A DNA stretch of 64,000 nucleotides from CAVRQM01 sp963756975 (GCA_963756975.1 CAVWPS010000002.1:310001-374000), one strand, 5' to 3'; shown: positions 44,175-53,495, counted from the stretch's first letter. The notes: a model not told the origin generated them from the sequence alone. Made by a program: numbers and translations.

Positions 44175-44501
44175 ATGGCCGAAATGGTCGACGACGAGGC
44201 AACCAGACTCGAAACCGCGAGGATCGAACGCGATCCGGCGTTTCAGGAACTGGTCCGCAAGCGCGGCACCTATAGCTGGACGCTGTTCATCATCATGGTC
44301 GTCCTCTATTTCGGGTTCATCTATCTCTGCGCGTTGCGGCGGGACATCACCGGCATCGACATCGGCGGCGGCATCACCCTCGCCTTCCCGCTGGCACTGT
44401 TCGTCATCCTGGCCGCGATCGTGCTGACCGGCCTGTATGTCGCGCGCGCCAATTCGACGTACGACGAGCTGACACGCCGCATCGTGGCGGGCGCACGATG
44501 A
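44175..44501 (+). CDS. DUF485 membrane protein, ActP partner
   Basis: A 108-aa protein with two membrane helices (TLFIIMVVLYFGFIYL and PLALFVILAAIVLTGLYVA) separated by a short loop, and the DUF485 signatures DPAFQELVRKRGTYSW and YVARANSTYDELTRRIV. The ATG at 44175, after a G-rich ribosome site, gives the usual family length; ATG 44124 would add 17 residues. It overlaps actP by ATGA, the standard YjcH-ActP arrangement, and probably aids the symporter. Confidence 0.9.
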   Translation: MAEMVDDEATRLETARIERDPAFQELVRKRGTYSWTLFIIMVVLYFGFIYLCALRRDITGIDIGGGITLAFPLALFVILAAIVLTGLYVARANSTYDELTRRIVAGAR

Positions 44502-46231
44502 ACGCGCGCGCCGCGCTGGCCGGCATCTCCGGCACGATCCTCTATCACGCGACGGCGTTCGCCCAAGCCGCCGCACCGGCCGCACCGGCGGCCCCCGCAC
44601 CCACGATGGCGGCACCGAGCATGGCCGCGCCCGCCATGGCGACCCCGGCGGCGATGCCGGTCGCACCCGACCACACGACCGCGATCTACATGTTCCTGGT
44701 GTTCGTGGTGATCACCCTCGGCATCACCACCTGGGCGTCGCGCCGCGCGTCCACCGCCAACGATTTCTACGCGGCCGGCGGCGGCATCACCGGTGCCCAG
44801 AACGGTCTGGCCATCGCCGGCGACTACATGTCGGCGGCGTCGTTCCTCGGCATCTCCGCGCTGGTGTTCTCGTCCGGATTCGACGGGCTGATCTACTCGG
44901 TCGGCTTCCTCGTCGGCTGGCCGGTGATCGTGACGCTGATGGCCGAGCGGCTGCGCAACCTCGGCCGGTTCACCTTCGCCGACGTCGCCAGCTACCGGCT
45001 GCAGCAGACGCCGATCCGCATCTTCGCGGCCTGCGGCACGCTGGTCACCGTCGCGTTCTACATGGTCGCCCAGATGGTCGGCGCCGGGCAGCTTGTCACG
45101 ACGCTGTTCGGGTTCGACTACGCCTATGCCGAGATCGGCGTCGGCGCCCTGATGATCGTCTACGTCGTGTTCGGCGGCATGCTGGCCACGACCTGGGTGC
45201 AGATCATCAAGGCAGCACTGCTGCTCGGCGGTGCGACCGTGATCGCGGTGCTGGTGCTGGTCCACTTCAACTTCGACATCCCGGCGATGTTCGCCGGTGC
45301 CGTCGCGGCGCACCCGAAGCACGCGGCGATCCTGCAGCCGGGCAGCTTCATCCCCGACCCCGTCTCCGGCATCTCGCTCGGCCTCGCCTTGATGTTCGGC
45401 ACGGCCGGCCTGCCGCATATCCTGATGCGCTTTTTCACCGTGCGCGACGCGCGGCAGGCGCGGCGCAGCGTGATCTACGCGACCTCGTTCATCGGCTATT
45501 TCTACATCCTGACCTTCATCATCGGCTTCGGCGCGATCGTGCTGGTGCGCGCCAACCCGGGCTTCTTCGACGCGAAAGGCGTGCTGATCGGCACCAACAC
45601 GATGGCCGCCGTGTGGCTGGCGCAGGCGACCGGCGGCGATATCCTGTTCGGCTTCATCGCGGCGGTGACGTTCGCCACCGTGCTGGCCGTCGTGTCCGGC
45701 CTGACGCTGGCCGGCGCGTCGGCGGTCAGCCACGACCTGTACGCGAACGTGTTCCGCCGCGGTCGCGACGGGGCGAACAGCGAGGTTCTGGTCTCCAAGA
45801 TCGCCACCGTGGTGATCGGGATCGTGGCGATCCTCCTCGGGCTGGCGTTCCGCAACATCAACACCGCGTTCGCCGTCGGCCTCGCCTTCGCGGTGGCGGC
45901 CAGCTCCAACTTCCCGGTGCTGATCCTGTCGATGTACTGGCGGGGGCTGACCACGGCAGGCGCCCTGACCGGCGGGTTCGTCGGCCTGATCACGGCGGTC
46001 ACGCTGACCGTGTGCAGCAAGGCGGTCTGGGTCGACGTGCTGCACTACGCCGGGCCGGCGCCGGTGCCGTACACGAACCCGGCGATCTTCTCGATGCCGG
46101 TTGCATTCCTGTTCTGCGTCGTGTTCTCGCTGCTGGACCGGACGCGGCAGGCGAACGCCGAACGGGCCCGGTTCGACGCGCAATTCGTGCGCAGCCAGAC
46201 CGGGATCGGGGCGGAGGGCGCCTCCCACTAA
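44498..46231 (+). CDS. actP: Cation/acetate symporter ActP
   Basis: A 577-aa sodium:solute symporter taking up acetate and other short carboxylates. About 13 helices follow a signal-like start and an unusual Ala/Pro/Met-rich linker (residues about 23-58). Family motifs are FYAAGGGITGAQNGLAIAGD, YMSAASFLGISALVFSSGFD, SVGFLVGWPVIVTLMAERL and GTAGLPHILMRFFTVRDARQ. It is coupled to the DUF485 gene upstream. Acetate import fits a genome rich in acyl-CoA and sugar oxidation genes. Confidence 0.95.
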   Translation: MNARAALAGISGTILYHATAFAQAAAPAAPAAPAPTMAAPSMAAPAMATPAAMPVAPDHTTAIYMFLVFVVITLGITTWASRRASTANDFYAAGGGITGAQNGLAIAGDYMSAASFLGISALVFSSGFDGLIYSVGFLVGWPVIVTLMAERLRNLGRFTFADVASYRLQQTPIRIFAACGTLVTVAFYMVAQMVGAGQLVTTLFGFDYAYAEIGVGALMIVYVVFGGMLATTWVQIIKAALLLGGATVIAVLVLVHFNFDIPAMFAGAVAAHPKHAAILQPGSFIPDPVSGISLGLALMFGTAGLPHILMRFFTVRDARQARRSVIYATSFIGYFYILTFIIGFGAIVLVRANPGFFDAKGVLIGTNTMAAVWLAQATGGDILFGFIAAVTFATVLAVVSGLTLAGASAVSHDLYANVFRRGRDGANSEVLVSKIATVVIGIVAILLGLAFRNINTAFAVGLAFAVAASSNFPVLILSMYWRGLTTAGALTGGFVGLITAVTLTVCSKAVWVDVLHYAGPAPVPYTNPAIFSMPVAFLFCVVFSLLDRTRQANAERARFDAQFVRSQTGIGAEGASH

Positions 46232-46295
46232 AGCCGGGGTGGGGGTTGCAACGGCGGTGCTTGACGCGCGCCGACCGGACCCCCTCTTTGGCCGT

Positions 46296-49200
46296 ATGGA
46301 CATGATCGCGCGCGACAACCCGGCCCCGGCCACCCTCGGCTTCGGGGCCACCTTCGACAGCCTCGCCACCCGGGACGGCCTGATCGACCTCGACCGCCGC
46401 TTCGTCGCCCATCTGGCCGAGACGGATTCCGACCTGCACGCGCGCCTGATGGCCGCCCGCGCCACCCCCGCCGCGCTCGACGCCAAGGACGAGGGCAAGC
46501 TGATCGTCTCGCTCGGGCCGATCGTGAACGGCTTCGTCGCCACCCTGTTCGGCATCGAGGCGGAGGTCGAGGCCATCGCCGCGCGGACGGCGGCGCTGAA
46601 CCCGATCCATGCCTGCAAGCGGCTGTTCGTGCAGCGGCAGGCGGTCAAGACGTATTCGGACCCGTCCGCGTTCGACGGCGACGCGCTGCGGGCGATGATC
46701 GAGCGCGAAATCGCCGAGAGCTTTTCGGAGCACGCGTTCGCCGTCCATGTCGACACCTGGACGCGCAACACCGACACGGAAAACCTCGACCTCGCGATGC
46801 GCTACGCCGCGTGGGCGACGCTGACCCCGGCCGGCCGCGCGCGCCATGGCAGCGGCACGCTGTTCCACCTGCCCGGCCGTCCCGACGCCGCACGCCTGAT
46901 CCCGGTCGAGACGATCGAGCTGAACGGCGTCACCATGATGCGGCTGCCGGAACACGATCTGCGCCACCGCGAGGGGTTCGGGCTGACCGATCCCGGCATG
47001 GACGACGTGCACGCGCTCGATCAGATGAATTACTGCATCTGGTGCCACAGCCAGGGCAAGGACAGCTGCTCCAAAGGGTTGCGCGACCGCAAGACCGGCG
47101 CGTTCGCGAAGAACGCGTTCGGCGTGTCGCTGACCGGCTGCCCGCTCGACGAGAAGATCAGCGAGATGCACGAGCTGCGGGCGCAGGGCCACGTGCTCGG
47201 CGCGTTCGCGACCATCGCGGTCGACAACCCGATGATGGCGGCCACCGGCCACCGCATCTGCAACGACTGCATGAAGGCCTGCATCTACCAGAAGCAGGAC
47301 CCGGTCGACATTCCGCAGGCCGAGACGTCGATCCTGCGCGACACGCTGGCACTCCCGTGGGGCTTCGAGATCTATGCCCTGCTGACGCGCTGGAACCCGC
47401 TCGACATCCGCCGCCCGCTGCCGCGCCCCGAGAGCGGCCACACCGTGCTGGTGGTCGGCCTCGGCCCGGCCGGGTTCACGCTGGCGCATCACCTGATGAA
47501 CGACGGCCACGGCGTCGTCGCGGTCGACGGCCTGAAGATCGAGCCGCTGGCGTTCGATCCGCGCACGCCGGTGCGCGACGCCGACACGCTGTTCGAGGAT
47601 CTGGACGACCGGATCATGGCCGGGTTCGGCGGTGTCGCCGAGTACGGCATCACCGTGCGCTGGAACAAGAATTACCTGAAGCTGATCCGGCTGCTGCTGG
47701 AGCGCCGGAGCGCGTTCGCCATGTCGGGCGGCGTGCGGTTCGGCGGCGGCGGCACGCTGTCGATCGACGATGCGTGGGCGATGGGCTTCGACCACATCGC
47801 ACTCGCCGCCGGCGCCGGGCGGCCGACCATCATCGACATGCCGAACGGCCTCGCGCGCGGCGTGCGCCAGGCGAGCGACTTCCTGATGTCGCTGCAGTTG
47901 AGCGGTGCCGCGAAGGAAGCCTCCATCGCCAACCTGCAGCTTCGCCTGCCGGTGGTGGTGATCGGCGGCGGGCTGACGGCGGTCGATACGGCGACCGAAA
48001 GCCTCGCCTACTACGTCCGCCAGGTGGAGCGTTTCGCGCGCCGCCACCACGCGCTGGTGGCCGAGCGGGGCGAGGCGGCGGTGTTCAAGCGCTGGAACGA
48101 CGAGGAGCGGGCGATCGCGGTCGAGTTCCTGGGCCACGCCGAGGCGATCGCCGCCGAACGCGCCCGTGCGGCCGGCGCGCATCAGGAGCCGGATCTGATC
48201 GGGCTGCTGAACGGCTGGGGCGGGGCGACCGTCGCCTACCGCCGCGCGCTGACCGACGCGCCGAGCTACACGCTGAACCACGAGGAGGTCGCGAAGGCGA
48301 TGGAGGAGGGCGTGCGGTTCGCGCCCAACCTGTCCCCGGTCGCGGTCGAGGTCGACAGCTCCGGCCATGCGGCGGCGCTGCGCTGCAAGCAGGCGGACGG
48401 CACCGAGATCGTGCTGCCGGCGCGCGCGATCCTGGTCGCCGCCGGCACCCAGCCCAACACGATTTTGGCGCGGGAAGACGGGCGGATCAAACTCGACGGC
48501 AAGTATTTCCAGGCGCTTGACGACGACGGGATGCCGGTGACGCCGGTGCGCGGCATGGCCAAGCCGGACAACGCGGCGGTGCTGATGCATCGGGAGCCGG
48601 ACGGCCGCTCGATCAGCTTCTTCGGCGACCTGCACCCGAGCTTCTTCGGCAACGTGGTCAAGGCCATGGGCAGCGCCAAGCGTGGCTATCCGGTCGTCAC
48701 GGCCGCCCTCGCCCGTCGCGCGCCCGCCAGCACGCAGGCGGCGGTTCGCTCGGCGGCGCTGGACGACCTCGCGGCGACCGTTCACGCGGTCAACCGCCTG
48801 ACGCCGACCATCGTCGAGGTGGTGCTGCACGCGCCCGCCGCCGCTCGGGCGTTTAAACCCGGCCAGTTCTACCGGCTCCAGAACTTCGAGACGTTCGCGC
48901 CCCGCGTGTCGGACGCCGATGGCGGCACGACGCTGCTGGCGATGGAGGGGCTGGCGATGACCGGCGCCTGGACCGATCCGGCGCGCGGGCTGGTGTCGGT
49001 CATCGCGCTCGAAATGGGCGGGTCGTCCGATCTGGTCGCCCAGATGCGGCCCGGCGAGCACGTCGTGCTGATGGGCCCGACCGGGATGGCGACCGAAATC
49101 CACGCGAACTCGACCGTCGCCCTGGTCGGCGGCGGGCTCGGCAACGCCGTCCTGTTCTCGATCGGCGCGGCGCTGCGGGCGGCCGGGACGCGGGTGATCT

Positions 49201-49769
49201 ACTTCGCCGGCTACAAGGCGCTGGCCGACCGCTACCGGACCGAGGACATCGAGCGTGCGGCCGACGCGATCGTCTGGTGCTCCGACGAAGCACCGGGTTT
49301 TCAGCCGACGCGCCCGACCGACCGCACGTTCGTCGGCAACATCGTGCAGGCGATGGCGGCGTACGGGTCGGGGCGGCTCGGCGAGCAGGCGGTGCCGCTG
49401 GCCGACGTGGAGCATGTGATCGTCATCGGGTCGGACCGGATGATGCAGGCCGTGGGTGCCGCGCGCTACGGCGTGCTGGCCCCGTATCTGAAGCCGGGTC
49501 ACACCGCGATCGGGTCCATCAACAGCCCGATGCAGTGCATGATGAAGGAGATCTGCGCGCAGTGCCTGCAGCCGCACATCGACCCGGTGACGGGCGAGCG
49601 GACGGTGGTGTTCTCGTGCGCGAACCAGGATCAGGCGCTGGATCACGTCGACTTCCCGGCGCTGAACGAGCGGCTGCGTCAGAACGGGACGGTCGAGAAG
49701 CAGACGGCGCTTTGGATCGACCGGTCGCTCCGTCTGCTGAACCACCGCCCCGCGATCGCCGCCGAGTGA
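46296..49769 (+). CDS. Fused GltD-like/NfnA-like iron-sulfur flavoprotein oxidoreductase
   Basis: A 1157-aa cytoplasmic redox protein. Residues 1-240 are not recognised. Next come iron-sulfur cysteines as in GltD N-termini: CIWCHSQGKDSC (247-258), LTGCPLDEKI (Cys 282) and ICNDCMKAC (322-329). A GltD-like flavin/NADPH module follows (LVVGLGPAGFTLA near 387; VVVIGGGLTAVDTATES near 550; VAAGTQPNT). From about 820 a ferredoxin-reductase/PyrK-like domain follows (FKPGQFYRLQNF, VALVGGGLGNAVLF) and a final cysteine cluster, MMKEICAQCLQPH with VVFSCANQ, for a 2Fe-2S centre. This joins the NfnB and NfnA types in one chain, suggesting NAD(P)H-linked electron transfer. Partner and substrate are unknown. 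Confidence 0.8.
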   Translation: MDMIARDNPAPATLGFGATFDSLATRDGLIDLDRRFVAHLAETDSDLHARLMAARATPAALDAKDEGKLIVSLGPIVNGFVATLFGIEAEVEAIAARTAALNPIHACKRLFVQRQAVKTYSDPSAFDGDALRAMIEREIAESFSEHAFAVHVDTWTRNTDTENLDLAMRYAAWATLTPAGRARHGSGTLFHLPGRPDAARLIPVETIELNGVTMMRLPEHDLRHREGFGLTDPGMDDVHALDQMNYCIWCHSQGKDSCSKGLRDRKTGAFAKNAFGVSLTGCPLDEKISEMHELRAQGHVLGAFATIAVDNPMMAATGHRICNDCMKACIYQKQDPVDIPQAETSILRDTLALPWGFEIYALLTRWNPLDIRRPLPRPESGHTVLVVGLGPAGFTLAHHLMNDGHGVVAVDGLKIEPLAFDPRTPVRDADTLFEDLDDRIMAGFGGVAEYGITVRWNKNYLKLIRLLLERRSAFAMSGGVRFGGGGTLSIDDAWAMGFDHIALAAGAGRPTIIDMPNGLARGVRQASDFLMSLQLSGAAKEASIANLQLRLPVVVIGGGLTAVDTATESLAYYVRQVERFARRHHALVAERGEAAVFKRWNDEERAIAVEFLGHAEAIAAERARAAGAHQEPDLIGLLNGWGGATVAYRRALTDAPSYTLNHEEVAKAMEEGVRFAPNLSPVAVEVDSSGHAAALRCKQADGTEIVLPARAILVAAGTQPNTILAREDGRIKLDGKYFQALDDDGMPVTPVRGMAKPDNAAVLMHREPDGRSISFFGDLHPSFFGNVVKAMGSAKRGYPVVTAALARRAPASTQAAVRSAALDDLAATVHAVNRLTPTIVEVVLHAPAAARAFKPGQFYRLQNFETFAPRVSDADGGTTLLAMEGLAMTGAWTDPARGLVSVIALEMGGSSDLVAQMRPGEHVVLMGPTGMATEIHANSTVALVGGGLGNAVLFSIGAALRAAGTRVIYFAGYKALADRYRTEDIERAADAIVWCSDEAPGFQPTRPTDRTFVGNIVQAMAAYGSGRLGEQAVPLADVEHVIVIGSDRMMQAVGAARYGVLAPYLKPGHTAIGSINSPMQCMMKEICAQCLQPHIDPVTGERTVVFSCANQDQALDHVDFPALNERLRQNGTVEKQTALWIDRSLRLLNHRPAIAAE

Positions 49770-50443
49770 GCGACGTTCCGCTGGGGCCGGTCGTCGACGC
49801 GACGCCGCGCCCCCTGCCCGCCCGCATTCCGATCGCCGGGCGGTATGTCCGGCTGGAGCCGCTGCATGTGCGCCACGCGCCCGATCTTTGGCGCGCGGCG
49901 CAGGGAGCCGACGAGAGCTGGGCCTACCTCAGCTACGGCCCGTTCGGGTCGGAGGCCGAGATGACCGCCATGGTCGGGCGGCAAGCGGTCGAGCTGGAGC
50001 GGATGGTTTGGGCCGTGCGGCCGGTCGCGACCGGGCTCGTGTCCGGCTGGCTGTCGCTGATGGACGTGCAGGCCGCGAACAGCTCGATCGAGGTCGGGAA
50101 TGTCTGGTTCGCGCCGGACATGCAGCGGACCCGGGCGTCGACCGAGGCGGTGTTCCTGCTGCTGCGGCTGGCGGCGGACGAGCTCGGCTACCGCCGGCTG
50201 GTGTGGAAGTGCAACGCGCTGAACGCGCCGTCGCGGCGGGCGGCGGACCGGCTCGGGTTCACCTACGACGGCCTGCTGAGGGCGCACATGGTGGTCAAGG
50301 GGCGGCTGCGGGACACCGCCTGGTATTCCATCGTCGGCGACGAGTGGCCGCGGGTCCGGGACGGGTTTGCGGCTTGGCTCGATCCGTCCAACTTCGACGC
50401 CGATGGGGTGGCGTTACGGGGCTTGGCCGAACTGCGGGGTTAG
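49766..50443 (+). CDS. GNAT-family N-acetyltransferase (RimJ/RimL-like)
   Basis: A 225-aa acetyltransferase. The start GTG overlaps the stop of the large flavoprotein gene (GTGA), so the two are co-translated. The N-terminal RYVRLEPLHVRHAPDLWRAA and the GNVWFAPDMQRTRASTEAVF loop (acetyl-CoA binding), then NAPSRRAADRLGFTYDGLLR, are as in RimL-type enzymes that acetylate protein N-termini or small amines. The length is a little above the family mean. The target is not predictable. Confidence 0.88.
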   Translation: MSDVPLGPVVDATPRPLPARIPIAGRYVRLEPLHVRHAPDLWRAAQGADESWAYLSYGPFGSEAEMTAMVGRQAVELERMVWAVRPVATGLVSGWLSLMDVQAANSSIEVGNVWFAPDMQRTRASTEAVFLLLRLAADELGYRRLVWKCNALNAPSRRAADRLGFTYDGLLRAHMVVKGRLRDTAWYSIVGDEWPRVRDGFAAWLDPSNFDADGVALRGLAELRG

Positions 50444-50453
50444 TGCCTGCCTG

Positions 50454-50476
50454 CCCTCCCCCGCAATGGGGGAGGG
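50454..50476. repeat. Single hairpin of the palindromic repeat family at convergent gene ends
   Basis: CCCTCCCCC (50454-50462), loop GCAAT and GGGGGAGGG (50468-50476) form a perfect 9-base stem. The sequence matches half of the element in the acyl-CoA dehydrogenase gene. It sits between the ends of the GNAT and infC genes and may stabilise both transcripts. There is no T-run for classical termination. Confidence 0.75.
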
Positions 50477-50484
50477 TGCAGCGA

Positions 50485-51021
50485 CTACCTCGGTGAGAGA
50501 ACCATCACCATCTGACGGTTTTCCATCTTCGGCATCTGCTCGACCTTGGTCGCGGCGTCCATCTCGGCCCGGATACGCTCCAGAACCTTGATGCCGATAT
50601 CCTGGTGAGCCATCTCGCGGCCACGGAAGCGAAGCGTGACCTTCACCTTGTCGCCCTCCTCGATGAAGGACTTCATGGCGCGCATTTTGACCTGGTAGTC
50701 GTTTTCGTCGATATTCGGACGAACTTTGACTTCCTTGATCTCGACGACTTTCTGCTTCTTCTTGGCCTCGTTCTTCTTCTTCTGCTGTTCGTATTTGAAC
50801 TTGCCGAAGTCGAGGATCTTGCAGACCGGCGGATCGGCGTTGGGGCTGATCTCGAGCAGGTCGAGGCCGACGGCAAAGGCGCGGTTGACCGCGTCGCGGG
50901 CGCTCATCACGCCCAGCATCTCACCATCCTGGTCGATCAGGCGCACCTGCGGCACTCTGATCTCTTCGTTGACGCGCGGCCCGTCTCGGGTCGGCGGTGC
51001 GGGCATTGGGCCTCGGGCTAT
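50485..51021 (-). CDS. infC: Translation initiation factor IF-3
   Basis: A 178-aa factor preventing premature subunit joining and checking the start codon. The N-domain has PPTRDGPRVNEEIRVPQVRL and DLLEISPNADPPVCKILDFG; the Lys-rich linker and C-domain VRPNIDENDYQVKMRAMKSF and LRFRGREMAH follow. The best start is ATA at 51021, which has AGGAG 6 bases upstream. ATG 51006 lacks as good a site and trims conserved residues, and TTG 51063 lies before the ribosome site. Rare starts in infC are a known self-control device. thrS and rpmI-rplT are not adjacent here. Confidence 0.95.
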   Translation of the reverse strand: MARGPMPAPPTRDGPRVNEEIRVPQVRLIDQDGEMLGVMSARDAVNRAFAVGLDLLEISPNADPPVCKILDFGKFKYEQQKKKNEAKKKQKVVEIKEVKVRPNIDENDYQVKMRAMKSFIEEGDKVKVTLRFRGREMAHQDIGIKVLERIRAEMDAATKVEQMPKMENRQMVMVLSPR

Positions 51022-51133
51022 GGGACGCTCCTGTGGTGATTGACGGTTCGGAACATCGTGCAAACCGGCGTCCGGTTCAAGGTTTTACGTGCCGCCATCG
51101 CAATTACGGCCAGCAAACCTTTGCGATGGCCGC

Positions 51134-51649
51134 TCAGCCGAGGCTGTAGACCGCCCGGACGGAGTTCTGATGCCGCTCCGGGCAGAACCCGTACAGGTGC
51201 ATCGTCACGGCCACCGAGTCGCTCTCGTTGACCATGGCGTGGATGTTCGGGCTCTCCGGCACCAGCGCGTTGGTCGTCCCGGCATCGCGCACCAGCCGGC
51301 CGGCCGGGACGACGCCGCCGCACCCGTCCGCCTCGTACACCGTCTCGGTCAGGCTGCCGCGCAGCACGCCGTAGCAGCACAGGCAATGATGGTCGTGCAC
51401 CGGGGTGGCGCTGCCGGGTGCCCACAGAAACAGCCAGGCGCTCATCGCCTCGCGCCGCCAGATCAGCTCGCGCCGGTAATGCCCCGGCTCCGGGTCGAGC
51501 CGCAGGCCGTCGAGCAGCACCGGGTCGTGCGCCCACATCCAAAGATTGCCGCGCGCGGCGGCGATGTCGCGGCGGGTGAGGTGCTCGCCGATTTCAGCCA
51601 GCAGATCGAGCGAGCGGGGCGAGGTCACGGGCAGGTTGTCGAACGGCAT
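51134..51649 (-). CDS. Cysteine dioxygenase-like cupin protein
   Basis: A 171-aa cupin. The metal-binding motif TPVHDHHCLCCYGVLRGSLT (about residues 81-100) carries the HxH of type I cysteine dioxygenases, and the third His lies in NIHAMVNESDSVAVTMHLYG. The family oxidises cysteine or 3-mercaptopropionate thiols to sulfinic acids using iron. The ATG at 51649 was selected from the family length. It is divergent from the sugar-acid dehydratase gene and lies upstream of infC on the same strand. Substrate uncertain. Confidence 0.82.
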   Translation of the reverse strand: MPFDNLPVTSPRSLDLLAEIGEHLTRRDIAAARGNLWMWAHDPVLLDGLRLDPEPGHYRRELIWRREAMSAWLFLWAPGSATPVHDHHCLCCYGVLRGSLTETVYEADGCGGVVPAGRLVRDAGTTNALVPESPNIHAMVNESDSVAVTMHLYGFCPERHQNSVRAVYSLG

Positions 51650-51723
51650 CGGTGATGCTCCCCGAGTGCGTGGTCGTGCGAAGCCCCCTTCTACCACGGC
51701 CGCCGACGTGGTGTCGTGATTTC

Positions 51724-53445
51724 GTGCGCAAAGACCCCGAGACCCTTCGTTCCGCCCGCTGGTTCGGCCCCGCGGACCTCCGCTCGTTCGGCCATCGCAG
51801 CCGGGCCAAGCAGATGGGCTACGGGCCGGAGGATTGGGCCGGCAAGCCGGTGATCGGCATCCTGAACACGTGGTCGGACATCAATCCGTGCCACCAGCAT
51901 TTTCGCGTCCGTGCCGAGGAGGCCAAGCGCGGCGTGCTGCAGGCGGGCGGCTTCCCGCTCGAAATCCCGGCGCTGGCACTGCCCGAGAATTTCATGAAGC
52001 CGACGACGATGCTGTATCGCAACCTGCTGGCGATGGAGGCGGAGGAGATCGCGCGGTCGCTGCCGCTCGACGGGCTGATCCTGATGGCCGGGTGCGACAA
52101 GACGACGCCGGCGCTGCTGATGGGTGCTATTTCCGCCGATCTGCCGTCGATCGTGCTGCCGGCCGGGCCGATGCTGCGCGGCAACGCGCGGGGTGCCACG
52201 CTCGGCAGCGGCTCGGATAGCTGGAAATACTGGGCCGAGCTGCGCGCCGGCACGATCGACGCGGACGACTGGCTGGCGGTGGAGGACGGGATTGCCCGGT
52301 CCTGGGGCACCTGCATGACGATGGGGACCGCGTCGACGATGACCGCCGCCGCCGAGGCGATGGGCATGGCGCTGCCGGGCAGCACGTCCATTCCCGCCCC
52401 GGATTCGCGTCACGCGCGGATGGCGGCGGCGGTCGGGCGCAGGATCGTCGATCTGGTGTGGGAGGACGCGAAGCCCAGCACCATCCTGACGCGAGCCAGC
52501 CTGCTGAACGCGGCGGTGACGGTGCTGGCGCTGGGCGGCTCGACCAACGCGCTGGTCCACCTGATCGCGATCGCGCGCCGGGCGGGTGTGGCGCTCGACC
52601 TCGGCGATTTCGATCGCCTGTCGCGGACCGTGCCGCTGCTGGCCGACATCCGGCCGGCGGGCGCGTTCCTGATGGAGGATTTCTACTACGCCGGCGGCCT
52701 GCCCGGCCTGTTCACGCGCATTTCCGACCTGCTCGACATGACCGCGATGACGGTCGCGGGCGTCACGCTGGCCGAGGCGGTCGGCGCGGCTCCGGTCTGG
52801 GACGACGCGGTAATCCGGACGCGCGAAAACCCGGTGCGGGCCGACGCGGGCCTTGCCGTGCTGCGCGGCAATCTGTGTCCGGACGGGGCGGTGATGAAGT
52901 TCAGCGCCGCCGAGCCGCACCTGCTGACCCATCGCGGACGGGCGATGGTGTTCGACGATTACGCCGACATGGCCGCGCGCATCGACGACGAGGCGCTCGA
53001 CGTCGATGCGGACTCTGTCCTGGTGCTGCGCGGCGCGGGGCCGATCGGCGGGCCGGGGATGCCGGAATGGGGGATGCTGCCGATCCCGCGAAAGCTGCTG
53101 CGCCTAGGCGTGCGCGACATGCTGCGGATCAGCGACGCCCGCATGTCCGGCACCAGCTACGGCGCTTGCGTGCTGCACGTCTCGCCCGAGAGTGCGGTCG
53201 GGGGGCCGCTCGCCCTCGTCCGCACCGGCGATGTGATCGCGCTCGACGTTCCGGCCCGCACGCTGACGCTGGAGGTGGACGAGGCCACGCTCGCCGCACG
53301 CCGTGCCGCCTGGACCCCGCCCGAGCCGAAGTATGCGCGGGGTTACGGGCGGTTGTCGGCCGAGCAGATTTCGCAGGCCCATGACGGCTGCGACTGGCGG
53401 GTGCTGGAGCGCGGACCGGCGACGCCGGAGCCGGAAATCCACTGA
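51724..53445 (+). CDS. IlvD/Edd-family sugar-acid dehydratase (L-arabinonate dehydratase-like)
   Basis: A 573-aa 4Fe-4S or 2Fe-2S dehydratase. Cluster cysteines are in SDINPCHQHF, LMAGCDKTTPALLMG and SWGTCMTMGTASTM. The C-terminal RISDARMSGTSYGACVLHVS carries the active Ser/metal site. The motif pattern (WFGPADLRSFGHRSRAK, PGSTSIPAPDSRHARM) is closer to L-arabinonate/aldonate dehydratases than to true IlvD, implying formation of a 2-keto-3-deoxy acid. The GTG at 51724 starts near the conserved N-terminus; the frame is open to 51652. It adds to the sugar-acid theme. Confidence 0.88.
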   Translation: MRKDPETLRSARWFGPADLRSFGHRSRAKQMGYGPEDWAGKPVIGILNTWSDINPCHQHFRVRAEEAKRGVLQAGGFPLEIPALALPENFMKPTTMLYRNLLAMEAEEIARSLPLDGLILMAGCDKTTPALLMGAISADLPSIVLPAGPMLRGNARGATLGSGSDSWKYWAELRAGTIDADDWLAVEDGIARSWGTCMTMGTASTMTAAAEAMGMALPGSTSIPAPDSRHARMAAAVGRRIVDLVWEDAKPSTILTRASLLNAAVTVLALGGSTNALVHLIAIARRAGVALDLGDFDRLSRTVPLLADIRPAGAFLMEDFYYAGGLPGLFTRISDLLDMTAMTVAGVTLAEAVGAAPVWDDAVIRTRENPVRADAGLAVLRGNLCPDGAVMKFSAAEPHLLTHRGRAMVFDDYADMAARIDDEALDVDADSVLVLRGAGPIGGPGMPEWGMLPIPRKLLRLGVRDMLRISDARMSGTSYGACVLHVSPESAVGGPLALVRTGDVIALDVPARTLTLEVDEATLAARRAAWTPPEPKYARGYGRLSAEQISQAHDGCDWRVLERGPATPEPEIH

Positions 53446-53495
53446 ACCGGGATGCGTGCCGGGCGTTCCGTCACGGAACCGGAAAGAAGCATGCC

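Noticed and set aside
45999..49745. Very long open frame on the minus strand (over 1200 codons)
   Set aside because: It mirrors the flavoprotein gene in an antisense frame, is full of Arg/His/Asp/Gly as expected from high-GC shadows, and shows no motif.
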